From positions 1 to 61,191 of the forward strand of contig CALDDQ010000002.1 of NCBI GenBank assembly GCA_937936785.1: a stretch of DNA of 61,191 nt. The letters run 5' to 3'. The notes below the pieces were generated by a model, which saw only the letters and a program-made list of their open reading frames with translations, was not told the origin of the DNA and did no database searches. A program made the translations under genes and the position numbers. Every line of letters starts with the position of its first letter. The stretch's first letter is position 1. This DNA is from an uncultured Endomicrobiia bacterium (GTDB lineage: Bacteria > Elusimicrobiota > Endomicrobiia > DTEH01). Positions 15,774-25,156 of this stretch are shown one piece after another.

Positions 15774-16867
15774 AAGTATTTGTTAGAACTTATGGTTGTA
15801 AAACAAACCAGTATGAAAGTCAAGTGATGAAAGAGTTAAGTATAGATAAAGGTAATTTTATTACTGAAGATTATAAGGAAGCAGAACTGATAGTTATAAA
15901 CACTTGTGCTGTAACAAAACCTGCAGAGCGAGATATTTATAAATTTGTGAGACGAGTTTATAGAGAAAATAAAGTTGATAATAAAAAAATATTTGTAGTA
16001 GGATGTTATGCAGAATATATAAAACAAAACAGATTGGAAAAAAAGTTTTTTGAAAGATTAGATACAGAAATTGAAATTAAATTTTTGGGAGTGAAAGAAA
16101 AGTATAATTTTGTTAAACCTGATTTAGATAATAGTATAGAAAAGATTAAGAAGTTTTTTGGTTATCAGCGGGCATATGTGAAAATACAAGATGGATGTAA
16201 TAATTTTTGTTCTTATTGTATAATTCCATATGTTAGAAATAAAATGTATTCGAAGCCGGAAGATGTTATATTAGAAGAAATTAAACAGTTGCAAAATAAT
16301 GGATATAAAGAAATAGTTCTTGTAGGAACACACATTGGAAGATATTTTTACAAAGGCAAAGATTTAGTTGATGTTTGTGAAGATATTTTTAGAGACAGTA
16401 AAATAAATTTAATATTTTCCTCAATTGAACCCAATGAGATAAATGATAAGTTTATAGAATTTTATAATAAAAACAAAGATCGTATTTTTCATCACTTACA
16501 TATACCATTACAATCAGGAGATGATTATATTTTAAGTTCTATGGGTAGAAAATATAATACAAATGATTATAGAGAAATTATAAATTGTTTAAGGAAAGTT
16601 AATCCTGAATTGATAATTTCTACAGATATAATTGTAGGTTATCCAGAAGAAACAAAAGATATGTTTAATAACACAATAAATTTTGTAAGAGAAATAAAAT
16701 TAAACTGGGTGCATGTATTCCCTTATTCTCCTAGATTTGGGACACTGTCATATAAAAAATATGGTGAAACTGTCCCAAAAGATTTAAAAGATAGGGTTAG
16801 AAAACTCTGTGAATTAAGTTTTGAATTAGGAGAAAAATACTACAAAAAAGTTTGCAAAGTTAATTAA
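15770..16867 (+). CDS. mtaB: tRNA t6A37 methylthiotransferase MtaB-like (radical SAM)
   Basis: The protein has 365 residues. The amino-terminal UPF0004 domain carries the second-cluster cysteines at C10 (RTYGCKTNQYES), NTCAVT and VVGCYAEY. The radical SAM domain has C143, C147 and C150 in QDGCNNFCSYCIIPYVR, followed by LVGTHIGRY and HHLHIPLQSGDD. These are MtaB/MiaB features, and the GCKTNQYES form fits MtaB. MtaB converts t6A to ms2t6A at tRNA position 37. The protein ends after the radical SAM domain, so the RNA-binding TRAM domain of the usual ~430-residue enzyme is missing. Confidence 0.85.
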   Translation: MKVFVRTYGCKTNQYESQVMKELSIDKGNFITEDYKEAELIVINTCAVTKPAERDIYKFVRRVYRENKVDNKKIFVVGCYAEYIKQNRLEKKFFERLDTEIEIKFLGVKEKYNFVKPDLDNSIEKIKKFFGYQRAYVKIQDGCNNFCSYCIIPYVRNKMYSKPEDVILEEIKQLQNNGYKEIVLVGTHIGRYFYKGKDLVDVCEDIFRDSKINLIFSSIEPNEINDKFIEFYNKNKDRIFHHLHIPLQSGDDYILSSMGRKYNTNDYREIINCLRKVNPELIISTDIIVGYPEETKDMFNNTINFVREIKLNWVHVFPYSPRFGTLSYKKYGETVPKDLKDRVRKLCELSFELGEKYYKKVCKVN

Positions 16868-16911
16868 CAGGTATGATAGATTTTGATTAAAAGTTTTGAT
16901 ATTGACAAAAA

Positions 16912-16940
16912 AGTTTTATTTTAGTAATTTAAAATAGTAA
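16912..16940 (+). promoter_or_regulatory. Candidate promoter of the rplU-rpmA-obgE operon
   Basis: A perfect TTGACA at 16912-16917 is followed after 17 bases by TAATTT (16935-16940). A second -10-like TATAAT lies at 16964-16969 without a good -35. The gap between mtaB and rplU is 124 bases and this is the only good promoter-like pair in it. Confidence 0.4.
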
Positions 16941-16991
16941 GTTTTTATTAATTTATAATATGAAGTTATAAATAAATAGGAGAGAATAAAT

Positions 16992-17309
16992 ATGTATGCT
17001 GTGGTGGAGATAGGTGGTAAACAATATATTGCAAAAAAAGGTGATAGGATTATTGTAGAGAAACTTAATTTGTCAGAGAAAGATAACTATGAGATAGAAA
17101 AAGTTTTGTTGTTAAAAAAAGAAGATGGACAGGTAGATATTGGTTCTCCATATGTAAAAAACTCAAAAGTTCTAACAGAAGTTTTACAACATACAAAGAG
17201 TAAAAAAATAATAGTTTTTAGAAGAAGTAAGTCAAAAAAGAATTGGCGCAGGAAAATAGGACATAGACAAAATTATACAATACTTAAAATTAAGGACATT
17301 GTAAGATAG
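16992..17309 (+). CDS. rplU: 50S ribosomal protein bL21
   Basis: The 105-residue protein matches bL21 throughout, beginning MYAVVEIGGKQYIAKKGDRI and ending in a basic region FRRSKSKKNWRRKIGHRQNYT. It is a structural component of the large subunit near 23S rRNA. It follows AGGAGAG at a normal distance and is the first gene of the conserved rplU-rpmA-obgE group. Confidence 0.97.
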   Translation: MYAVVEIGGKQYIAKKGDRIIVEKLNLSEKDNYEIEKVLLLKKEDGQVDIGSPYVKNSKVLTEVLQHTKSKKIIVFRRSKSKKNWRRKIGHRQNYTILKIKDIVR

Positions 17310-17323
17310 GAAGGGAGAAAATT

Positions 17324-17560
17324 ATGGCTCATGCAACTAATGGAAGAGATAGCAACCCTAAATATTTAGGTGTTAAAACTTACCAAAGACAAAAAGTTAA
17401 AACTGGAGATATAATTTTAAAGCAACGCGGGACAAAATTTTTCCCGGGGAAAAACACTTTTCTTTCAAAAGATTTTTCTATTCATTCAAAGATTGATGGA
17501 TTTGTATATTTTAAATATTGTGGTAAGTCAAAACAACGTGTTGATGTTTTGCCGAAATAA
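17324..17560 (+). CDS. rpmA: 50S ribosomal protein bL27 with shortened amino-terminal tail
   Basis: The 78-residue protein matches bL27 (NGRDSNPKYLGVK, QRGTKFFPGKNT), but its amino end is MAHATNGRDS where most bacteria have MAHKK(A/G)GGSTRNGRDS. Six residues, including both lysines of the flexible tail that reaches towards the peptidyl transferase centre, are missing. The Shine-Dalgarno AAGGGAG just upstream supports this start, and no upstream in-frame codons extend the tail. The rest of the protein is ordinary. It follows rplU by 14 bases. Confidence 0.96.
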   Translation: MAHATNGRDSNPKYLGVKTYQRQKVKTGDIILKQRGTKFFPGKNTFLSKDFSIHSKIDGFVYFKYCGKSKQRVDVLPK

Positions 17561-17658
17561 CACTTCAAAAAAGCAAGTAATTTCTTATAGTAACCATACT
17601 ACACAAAATAGAGAAAAATGTTTTTTATTCGTATTAGAAAAATTTTTTAGGTATTAGT

Positions 17659-18954
17659 ATGTTTATAGACAAAGTTAAAATATATGTAGAATCAGGCAGT
17701 GGCGGTAACGGTTGTATGAGTTTTCGTAGAGAAAAATTTGTGCCTTTGGGTGGGCCTGATGGTGGCAATGGTGGTAAAGGTGGTGATGTATACCTTTGTG
17801 CTAATTCTCAGTTAACTACTTTGTATGATTTTTATATAAGACCACATTACAAAGCACAGAATGGATTTCATGGCAAAGGTAATAATATGTCAGGCAAACA
17901 GGGAGAAGATTTGTTAATAGAAGTTCCTTCAGGTACTGTGGTTTATGAAATTGATAATGTTACGAAAGAAAAAAAGTTTGTTGCAGACTTAAAAACAGAT
18001 AAAGAAAAAATTTTAATAGTATCTGGTGGTCGTGGAGGTCGTGGTAATGCTTCATTTAAAACTTCGGTTAACCGAGCACCAAAAATTTCTGAACTTGGCG
18101 AACCTGGGAAAAAGGTTGTTTTAGAGTTAGAGTTAAAACTTATAGCAGATGTTGGTATTATAGGATTGCCTAATGCAGGAAAATCAACCTTGTTGTCAGT
18201 AATAACTTCCGCAAAGCCAAAAATTGCTGATTATCCTTTTACTACTTTATCACCTAATTTAGGAATTTGTGTTTATAAAGATTCTAAAATAATTTTTGCA
18301 GATATTCCGGGTTTGATAGAAAATGCACATTTAGGCAAGGGGCTTGGAACAGATTTTTTGCGTCATATTGAAAGAACTAAATTTTTAGTTCATATGATAG
18401 ATATTTCAAATTTAGTAAACAATAATGTCTATGAAACATATAAAATAATTTTGAAAGAACTAAAAAATTATTCATTAGACCTTATTAAGAAACCTTTTTT
18501 AGTTGTGTTGAACAAAATAGATGTGGTTGAAAAAAGTTTTGTATTAAAAACGATTAAAGATTTAAGAAATAGAATAGGTTTTAAAGTTGTGGTGTTACCA
18601 ATTTCAACAATTACAAAAGAAAATATTGAAATTCTACTTGATAAAATTGTAATTCAATTAAATAAGATAAAGAACAAAAAGTTTTCATCTAAAGTTGGCA
18701 AAACAGATTATAAGTTATTTGAGTATATACCTGATATTATTGTAGAAAAAAAAGAAGATAAATATATAGTTTCTGGAGATAAAATTTATCGCCTTGTTAA
18801 AATGACAAATTTTGACCAAGAAGAATCTATTACAAGATTACAAAAAATTATAAAAAAGCTTGGAGTTGAAAAAAGATTAAAACAACTTGGGATAAAACAT
18901 GGAGATAAAGTTAACATTTATGATTTTGAATTTGATTACTATGAAGACAATTGA
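17659..18954 (+). CDS. obgE: Obg GTPase
   Basis: The 431-residue GTPase has the glycine-rich Obg fold first (FIDKVKIYVESGSGGNGCMS and further Gly-rich segments to about residue 155). The G domain follows with GLPNAGKSTL, FTTLSPNLG, DIPGLIE and NKID. A carboxyl-terminal OCT domain of about 70 residues (KLFEYIPDIIVEKKEDKYIV onwards) closes it. Obg binds the 50S subunit and links ribosome maturation to the stringent response. It lies 98 bases after rpmA in the conserved order. Confidence 0.96.
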   Translation: MFIDKVKIYVESGSGGNGCMSFRREKFVPLGGPDGGNGGKGGDVYLCANSQLTTLYDFYIRPHYKAQNGFHGKGNNMSGKQGEDLLIEVPSGTVVYEIDNVTKEKKFVADLKTDKEKILIVSGGRGGRGNASFKTSVNRAPKISELGEPGKKVVLELELKLIADVGIIGLPNAGKSTLLSVITSAKPKIADYPFTTLSPNLGICVYKDSKIIFADIPGLIENAHLGKGLGTDFLRHIERTKFLVHMIDISNLVNNNVYETYKIILKELKNYSLDLIKKPFLVVLNKIDVVEKSFVLKTIKDLRNRIGFKVVVLPISTITKENIEILLDKIVIQLNKIKNKKFSSKVGKTDYKLFEYIPDIIVEKKEDKYIVSGDKIYRLVKMTNFDQEESITRLQKIIKKLGVEKRLKQLGIKHGDKVNIYDFEFDYYEDN

Positions 18955-19033
18955 AAGTTTGTAAATATTAAGTTCTATGATTATATAGAAGAAATTATTT
19001 TGTTAGTAAAAATTTAAACGTAGCACTTTTTTT

Positions 19034-19105
<72 letters not shown>

Positions 19106-19221
19106 TTGAAAGTGTTAGGTGATAATAGTGTGGTAATAAAATTATTTCAAATGGATAAAATAAAATTTATGATTGATATAGTTTTTTAAAAATTTTCTTA
19201 TAAGAGCAATAAGTCATTATA

Positions 19222-20604
19222 GTGAAAGAAATTATAAGTTTCTTGTTAAAAGTTTTAATAGTTGTTTTAGGTTCTTTTATTTTTTATAATATAGTTAGAT
19301 ATCCAAATTATGCAGTAGTAATTTTTCCTACATTTTCAATTTTAATAATTTCTTCTTACCTATTAAAAGACATTTTTCTTGAGATAGTAGTTTTGTTTGT
19401 AATAGTTTTAAGTGGTGTTTTTATAAGTTTATTGTTATACAACGACAATGCACCATACAGCCCTTTTCTTGATAAAATAATTATTTTAATAGAAACAGGT
19501 TGGATGATGGGATGTTTTTATTTTTTACAAAAAATAGATGAAAAAGTTAATCAAAAAAGAACTGCATATTTAGAGAAAAAAGAGAGTTTGCAGGAAAAAT
19601 TTTCTTCATTAACATTTGCTCAACAAAGAACTAAAGAAGAAATATATAATAACAGTATACAAATAAAAAACTATGGTTTAATAGAAAAAATTGCAGATAA
19701 ACTAAGTTCTATAGTCAGTTTAAAAGATTTAAAAATGTTTGTGGAGAAAGAATTTCAAACATTTTTTTTAGGTCAGACAGATATAAAACTTTTATTAGAA
19801 CCACCTGAAGAAGGTATAGAAAAAAAAATAGTTGAAGAAGTTACAAAAAATAATAAATATTTATACATTAACAATTCTGAAACAATAAAAAATTTGTTAC
19901 AAGATGAAAATAAAAATTTAATAAGATCAATAATATGCATACCATTGATAGAAAATGTTAATAAAAATTCTCAGGCAAATTATTTGTTAATAAGTTCAAC
20001 ACAATCTTTATCTGAAGATTTTTTAAGAATAACAATGTTGTTAAGTAAATATGTATTATTGAACATTGCAAACATAAAATTAATTGAAATTACAAAAGAG
20101 TTGTCTATAACGGATTCGTTGACGGGTTTGTATGTACAAAAATATTTAAAAGAAATTCTGCAGGAAGAAATTAATAGAGCAAAATTTTATGAAAAAAAAC
20201 TTTCAATAGCTATGATAGATCTAGATAATTTTAAAAAAATAAATGATACCTATGGACATAATACTGGTGATGATGTTTTAGTTTGTATTTCTAACATTTT
20301 AAAATCACGATTGCGTGAAACAGACATAATTTCAAGATATGGTGGTGATGAATTTTGTGTGATACTGCCTGACACTAATAAAGAAAATGCGTTTAAGGTG
20401 ATGGAAGATATCAGAGAGATTGCAAACAGAGAAGAAGTTTTTGCTAGAGATATTAAAAATGGAAAAAATAAAAAAGTAAAATTTAATGTTTCATGTGGTG
20501 TAAAAGAATATGAAAAAAATTATACTGTAGAAGAGTTTCTTGATTTAGTAGATAAGAATCTTTATAAAGCAAAATCTTTAGGTAAAAATAAAACTGTAAT
20601 ATGA
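19222..20604 (+). CDS. Membrane diguanylate cyclase with inhibitory site
   Basis: The start is a GTG at 19222, giving 460 residues. About four transmembrane segments fill residues 1-105. A coiled coil follows at about 108-150 and a GAF-like sensor region at about 155-285. The GGDEF domain starts near ITDSLTGLYVQKYL, with catalytic GGDEF at 374-378. An RETD inhibitory site lies at 365-368, five residues before it, so product inhibition by cyclic di-GMP is expected. DNFKKINDTYGH carries the metal and substrate residues. The stop overlaps the next gene by ATGA, so two cyclases are made together. Confidence 0.9.
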   Translation: MKEIISFLLKVLIVVLGSFIFYNIVRYPNYAVVIFPTFSILIISSYLLKDIFLEIVVLFVIVLSGVFISLLLYNDNAPYSPFLDKIIILIETGWMMGCFYFLQKIDEKVNQKRTAYLEKKESLQEKFSSLTFAQQRTKEEIYNNSIQIKNYGLIEKIADKLSSIVSLKDLKMFVEKEFQTFFLGQTDIKLLLEPPEEGIEKKIVEEVTKNNKYLYINNSETIKNLLQDENKNLIRSIICIPLIENVNKNSQANYLLISSTQSLSEDFLRITMLLSKYVLLNIANIKLIEITKELSITDSLTGLYVQKYLKEILQEEINRAKFYEKKLSIAMIDLDNFKKINDTYGHNTGDDVLVCISNILKSRLRETDIISRYGGDEFCVILPDTNKENAFKVMEDIREIANREEVFARDIKNGKNKKVKFNVSCGVKEYEKNYTVEEFLDLVDKNLYKAKSLGKNKTVI

Positions 20605-21857
20605 AAAACATAATTTTTGTAGTGATGATAATGTTATCTCCTTTTATAATAATACAAATTTGTAACAGAACAAATTTTTTTAAAAATAGATATGTGTTAA
20701 ATGTATCAATTGTATTATTAGTTTATGGTTTAATATTATATTTTGTATCTCCAGAAAAAATTTTTATTTTACCGAGTATTATTATAATTTTTTTATGTGT
20801 TTTAGTAATGAAAAATTTTTATGACGAAATGTTAAATCTTAACTTAACATATACTCCAGAGTTACAAAAATTAGAAGCAGAAATTGATAGTATAAAGTTA
20901 AATACTGAAAAAATTGTGTTAGAAAATAAGATTTTAGAACAGAAGTTGATCCAACAAAAAGAACTTTTTAGAGTGATAGAAGAGATAAATGAAAACTTAG
21001 ATTTAAACAAATTATTTTTAGAATTTTATAAAATATTACAAAACAAATTTGGAGAAAACATAATTCATATCGCACTGCTTAAGTTAAAGAAAAAAGATGT
21101 TTTGGAAGTATTTGTTTTACCGGAAACTTTAGATAAAAAAAAATTAGATGAAATTAAACACAATTATTTATATCCTACACCAAGAAGTGAGTTTAAGAAT
21201 TATGTTTCTAACACATTATTTTCACATTACTATGAATATCGTATAGCAGTAGAATACTCTGACAAGATAAACAAAGAAAAAATTGTTCCTCAGATACAAT
21301 TGTTATTTGAAGAGACAAAGATAGGTTTTGAAAGAGCAATTTTGTTTAAAGAAGTTGAAGAGATGTCCAGAATTGATGGTTTGACCGGTTTATATTTAAG
21401 ACGATATTTTATGGATAGATTAGAAAAAGAATTTTTAAGAGCTACAAGATACAATACAAAATTTTCAATATTAATGTTTGATATAGATTTTTTTAAAAAA
21501 ATAAATGATACTTATGGACATTTAGCAGGCGATTATTTGTTAAAAAGTATTGCTGAAATATTTAAAAACACAGTTGGTCAGATAGGTTTAATTTCACGAT
21601 GGGGTGGTGAAGAGTTTTTAATATTTTTACCATATCATGACAAAAATATGGCAGTAAAATTAGCAGAAGAAATTAGAGAAACTATTGCTTTAGAAAAATT
21701 TTTATATAATGAAAAAGTATTACATATAACAATAAGTTGTGGTTTAAGTTTTTTCCCTGATGATGATAAAGAAATAAACAAATTGATAGAGATAGCAGAT
21801 AATTGGTTATATAAAGCAAAAAATACAGGTAGAAATAAGGTAATGTTTAGCCAATAG
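20601..21857 (+). CDS. Membrane diguanylate cyclase lacking the inhibitory site
   Basis: The 418-residue protein has two to three amino-terminal transmembrane segments (about 2-17, 33-48 and 54-70). A coiled coil follows at about 88-130, then a sensor-like region, and a GGDEF domain beginning IDGLTGLYLRRYF. The active-site motif GGEEF is at 335-339 and DIDFFKKINDTYGH is intact, so it should be active. The RxxD inhibitory site is replaced by QIGL, so it should not be subject to the same product inhibition as the upstream cyclase. The shared layout of the two genes suggests duplication followed by divergence. Confidence 0.9.
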   Translation: MKNIIFVVMIMLSPFIIIQICNRTNFFKNRYVLNVSIVLLVYGLILYFVSPEKIFILPSIIIIFLCVLVMKNFYDEMLNLNLTYTPELQKLEAEIDSIKLNTEKIVLENKILEQKLIQQKELFRVIEEINENLDLNKLFLEFYKILQNKFGENIIHIALLKLKKKDVLEVFVLPETLDKKKLDEIKHNYLYPTPRSEFKNYVSNTLFSHYYEYRIAVEYSDKINKEKIVPQIQLLFEETKIGFERAILFKEVEEMSRIDGLTGLYLRRYFMDRLEKEFLRATRYNTKFSILMFDIDFFKKINDTYGHLAGDYLLKSIAEIFKNTVGQIGLISRWGGEEFLIFLPYHDKNMAVKLAEEIRETIALEKFLYNEKVLHITISCGLSFFPDDDKEINKLIEIADNWLYKAKNTGRNKVMFSQ

Positions 21858-21901
21858 TATAAATTATTGAAAAAGAAATAGTTATTTTGTAATATTAAAA
21901 A

Positions 21902-23053
21902 ATGAGATTATCAGATATATTAAAGAAAAAGTTAGACGAAACAGGTGAAAATAAAGACGCACCGAAAAAAGAAGCCAAAGTATCCTTATTAAAACCTTTT
22001 CTAAAAAAAGAAGTTGTAGAAAAACTCAAGCAACAAAATTTGTTAATTTCAGTAGAAAACGATAAAAATCCAGAAATAAATAGCACAAATTCTCTCAATA
22101 TATCATTAGAACAAACTTATGGTTTATCAATAAAAAATATTAAAGAAGTTTTTACAGATTTAATTTTAGAAAAAAGTAATATTTCAATAGAAAAAATACA
22201 AGATTCTATAAGATCAATAATAAATTGTACATATCAGGACAAAGATACTATATTGTTATATTGTAATTATTCAACTCCAGATAATTATATTTTTAGTCAT
22301 AGTGTAAATGTATCTATTTTTTGTGCAGTTTTAGGAATAGAAAAAAATTTTTCTGCAGAAGAATTGTTTAATTTAGTTTTAGCTGGGATGTTACATGATT
22401 TAGGTATGGTTTCAGTAATAAAAATTGTAAACCAAAATAAAAAATTATCAGTAGAAGAATACGAGGAAGTAAAAAAACATTCATATAATATTAACACAGA
22501 ATTGTTAAAATTAAATATTGATATTAAATTAAAAGAAAGGTTAGGTTCAATAATAAAAAATGTTCATGAAAGATTTGATGGTTCCGGGTATCCAGCAAAA
22601 CTTAAAGGGAAAGAAATTGATTTGTACTCAAGAATAATTAGTATCGCAGATGTTTATGAAGCAATGACTCATACAAGACCTTATCGCGGACGGATGTTAC
22701 CACATAATGTATTAGTAGAACTGATAAGATCTGCTCAAGAACAGTTTGACTCAAATTTAATTAAAGTTTTTATAGATAGAATTTCTTTATTTCCTATTGG
22801 TAGCTATGTAAAACTTAACACAGAAGAGATTGGGATTGTTTGTGGGACGAACAAAGGTTTTCCAATAAGACCAAAAGTAAAGATAATATTAAATTCTGAT
22901 ATGTCGGAGTCAGATCAACAAATTTTAGATCTTTCTAAAGAAAGTAAAATATTTATAGTAGAACCTGTTGATGACACAAAACTTAATATACCAGACAAAA
23001 AGTTAATGTTACGTCTTAAGTCACAATATTGGTGGGTAAAAAATATTTTTTAA
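21902..23053 (+). CDS. HD-GYP cyclic-di-GMP phosphodiesterase
   Basis: The protein has 383 residues and no transmembrane segment. Residues up to about 115 form a variable amino-terminal region. The HD-GYP domain contains the HD pair at 165-166 (GMLHDLGM), a following KKHSYN histidine, VHERFDGSGYPAKLKG and SRIISIADVYEAMTHTRPYR. The first histidine of the usual HHE triplet is Val here, but the metal-binding set is otherwise complete. A short beta-rich tail (GSYVKLNTEEIGIVCG) is common in this family. It should degrade c-di-GMP made by the two upstream cyclases. Confidence 0.9.
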   Translation: MRLSDILKKKLDETGENKDAPKKEAKVSLLKPFLKKEVVEKLKQQNLLISVENDKNPEINSTNSLNISLEQTYGLSIKNIKEVFTDLILEKSNISIEKIQDSIRSIINCTYQDKDTILLYCNYSTPDNYIFSHSVNVSIFCAVLGIEKNFSAEELFNLVLAGMLHDLGMVSVIKIVNQNKKLSVEEYEEVKKHSYNINTELLKLNIDIKLKERLGSIIKNVHERFDGSGYPAKLKGKEIDLYSRIISIADVYEAMTHTRPYRGRMLPHNVLVELIRSAQEQFDSNLIKVFIDRISLFPIGSYVKLNTEEIGIVCGTNKGFPIRPKVKIILNSDMSESDQQILDLSKESKIFIVEPVDDTKLNIPDKKLMLRLKSQYWWVKNIF

Positions 23054-23075
23054 ATTTTTTTGTTTACTATCCTTA

Positions 23076-23876
23076 ATGAAAGTAAATCTTAATTTTTTAT
23101 GTATTCCAAACAATGTTTTATTAAAAATATTTTTTGTTAATATAAACAAAAATTTTTATAAAAAGATAGTTTCTAATTATAAAAATTTTTTAATAAAAGA
23201 TAATGAAATAAAATATAAAAATAAAATTTTTGTTAATGTATTAAATAAAACAGATTTCAAATGTGTCTCTAAAATTTTTTATAAAAGGAAAGATTTTGGA
23301 TTATGCATTGAAAATAATAACATTTATTGTTTTGTTGAAGAAAATATTTATTCATTTGATTCTATGATGAGAATTATTTTTAGTTATGTTTTATTTTTAA
23401 ACAAAGGTTTGTTATTACACAGTAGCGGGATAGTTTATAAAAAAAATTGTTATTTGTTTATAGGGAAATCAGGAAAAGGTAAATCTACAATAATAAAAAA
23501 TATAAGATCAAAAAAAATAAAAATTTTATCTGACGAACTTGTTTCGCTTATTTTTTTTAACAAAAAACTTTTTTCGTATAAAAGTCCTTTTTGGGGAGAA
23601 CTCGGTCGTCAAAAGAAAATGTTAAGGTTAGAAAACACTAATAGAATATTTGAAGTTAGAAAAATATTTGTGTTAAACAAACATACAAATTTTTTCAAAA
23701 TTATAAAGTGTAATTATATGGAGAGAACGAAACATCTGTTAAAAAACAATCTCTGTGTGTTGAAATCCAATTTGTTAGGTGGAAAAGTTTTATCAACAGT
23801 AGTAAATATCGTAAAAAAAGATATGTTTTATAAATTAAATTTTAACAAGAACTTTCTTGTAGAGAAAATTATTTAA
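23076..23876 (+). CDS. HPr-kinase-like P-loop protein of a peptide-maturation cassette
   Basis: This 266-residue Lys- and Asn-rich protein has a Walker A motif GKSGKGKST at 130-138, preceded by LLHSSGIVY, and SDELVSLIF at about 152-160. This is the pattern of HPrK/PEPCK-like proteins that occur beside PqqD and radical SAM genes in ribosomal-peptide modification clusters. Their exact role is not established; phosphorylation of a substrate or leader is a guess. The amino-terminal 100 residues are not recognisable. No Shine-Dalgarno sequence is visible. It is followed after 29 bases by the PqqD gene. Confidence 0.7.
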   Translation: MKVNLNFLCIPNNVLLKIFFVNINKNFYKKIVSNYKNFLIKDNEIKYKNKIFVNVLNKTDFKCVSKIFYKRKDFGLCIENNNIYCFVEENIYSFDSMMRIIFSYVLFLNKGLLLHSSGIVYKKNCYLFIGKSGKGKSTIIKNIRSKKIKILSDELVSLIFFNKKLFSYKSPFWGELGRQKKMLRLENTNRIFEVRKIFVLNKHTNFFKIIKCNYMERTKHLLKNNLCVLKSNLLGGKVLSTVVNIVKKDMFYKLNFNKNFLVEKII

Positions 23877-23905
23877 TTTATTTATTCATTTAAAAATGAA
23901 CAAGA

Positions 23906-24154
23906 ATGAAACTAAAAAAAAATCTTGCTTACAGAAAAATTGATGGAAAAATTTTTATAGTAGATATGAAAACTTCCATGTTGCATAGCGTAAATGAAAT
24001 TGGTAGTCTAATAATAGATTTATTACAAAAAAACTATAATTTTAATGAAATTGCACAAAAGATTGTTCAAGAATATGATGTTAATATTGAGGATGTTATT
24101 TTAGATATAAAAAATTTTGTGTCTATTCTTAGAGAAAAAAAGTTGATTGAATAG
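23906..24154 (+). CDS. PqqD-family peptide chaperone (RRE)
   Basis: The 82-residue protein has the PqqD fold signature. Strands such as YRKIDGKIFIVDMKTSMLHS come first, then VNEIGSLIIDLLQKNYNFNE and a helical end VILDIKNFVSILREKKLIE. Free-standing PqqD proteins bind the leader of a precursor peptide and present it to a radical SAM enzyme. The radical SAM gene begins 9 bases downstream. Length and order (kinase-like, PqqD, radical SAM) match known cassettes. Confidence 0.85.
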   Translation: MKLKKNLAYRKIDGKIFIVDMKTSMLHSVNEIGSLIIDLLQKNYNFNEIAQKIVQEYDVNIEDVILDIKNFVSILREKKLIE

Positions 24155-24163
24155 TTTGTTAAT

Positions 24164-25156
24164 ATGAAAGTTTCTGAAGAAATTTTTAATATTACATTTC
24201 AAAAAAGAATACCTCTATATACAACCATAGAAATAACTTACAAATGTAATCTTAACTGTATCCATTGTTATTTACCTGAATATTATAAAACAAAAAAAAC
24301 TATGACTACTGAAAAAATTAAAAATGTAATAAAACAAATTAAAAACTTAGGTGGTTTATACATTGTATTTACTGGTGGAGAACCGTTAATAAGAGAAGAT
24401 ATTTTTGATTTAATTAAGTATGCCAAAGGACTAAATTTTGTAGTATTACTTTTTACAAATGGAACTTTAATTGATGAAAAAGTTGCACAAAAACTAAAAT
24501 TTTCCGGTGTAGACAAGGTGGAAATAAGTTTTTATGGTAGAGAAATAGTTCACAACAGTATTACTCTTAAAAATGACAGTTATAAAAAAGTAGTTTGTGC
24601 AATAAGATATTTAAAAAAAGAAGGTATAAATACAGCAATAAAATGTCCTATAATGGAAATAAATTATGACGAGTATGTGTATTTACAAGAATTTGCAAAA
24701 AATAATTGTCTTGAAACAAAGTTTGATTTTGTTTTAGTGCCTAAAAATGATGGAGATTCCACACCACAAAAATATATGATATCACAAAAAAAAATAAAAG
24801 ATTTTCTTCAGAAGATAAAATTCAACCATAAGAAAAGTTTAGATTTAATATCAAATTTAATTTGTTCTGCAGGACGAAACATTGTTGGTATAACAGCTGA
24901 TGGAAAAGTTTATCCATGTCTACAATTTTCGTACAAAATAGGTGATTTAAATAATCAGACTTTTAAACAGATTTGGTTTTCAAAAAAGTTTGAACAATTA
25001 AACAAACAAAATATTGATAATTATGTAGAATGTAAAAGTTGTGATTTGGTGTCAGTTTGTAATCGTTGTCCTGGTGTGGCATATGTTGAAACTAAAAATT
25101 TTTATATGTGTTCTTTTACAGCAAAAAGGTTAGCTAAAGTTGTGCAAGAAATATGA
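24164..25156 (+). CDS. Radical SAM/SPASM peptide-modifying enzyme
   Basis: The 330-residue protein has the radical SAM cluster motif at C28, C32 and C35 (TYKCNLNCIHCYLPEY) and the FTGGEPLIREDIF loop. A SPASM region follows, with CSAGRNIVGITADGKVYPC near 238-256, then CKSCDLVSVCNRCPG near 293-307 and a last Cys in MCSF. Such enzymes bind extra iron-sulfur clusters and form thioether or carbon-carbon crosslinks, epimerise residues, or modify side chains in peptides. The adjacent PqqD and small Cys-containing precursor support a peptide substrate. The reaction type is not predictable from the sequence. Confidence 0.88.
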   Translation: MKVSEEIFNITFQKRIPLYTTIEITYKCNLNCIHCYLPEYYKTKKTMTTEKIKNVIKQIKNLGGLYIVFTGGEPLIREDIFDLIKYAKGLNFVVLLFTNGTLIDEKVAQKLKFSGVDKVEISFYGREIVHNSITLKNDSYKKVVCAIRYLKKEGINTAIKCPIMEINYDEYVYLQEFAKNNCLETKFDFVLVPKNDGDSTPQKYMISQKKIKDFLQKIKFNHKKSLDLISNLICSAGRNIVGITADGKVYPCLQFSYKIGDLNNQTFKQIWFSKKFEQLNKQNIDNYVECKSCDLVSVCNRCPGVAYVETKNFYMCSFTAKRLAKVVQEI

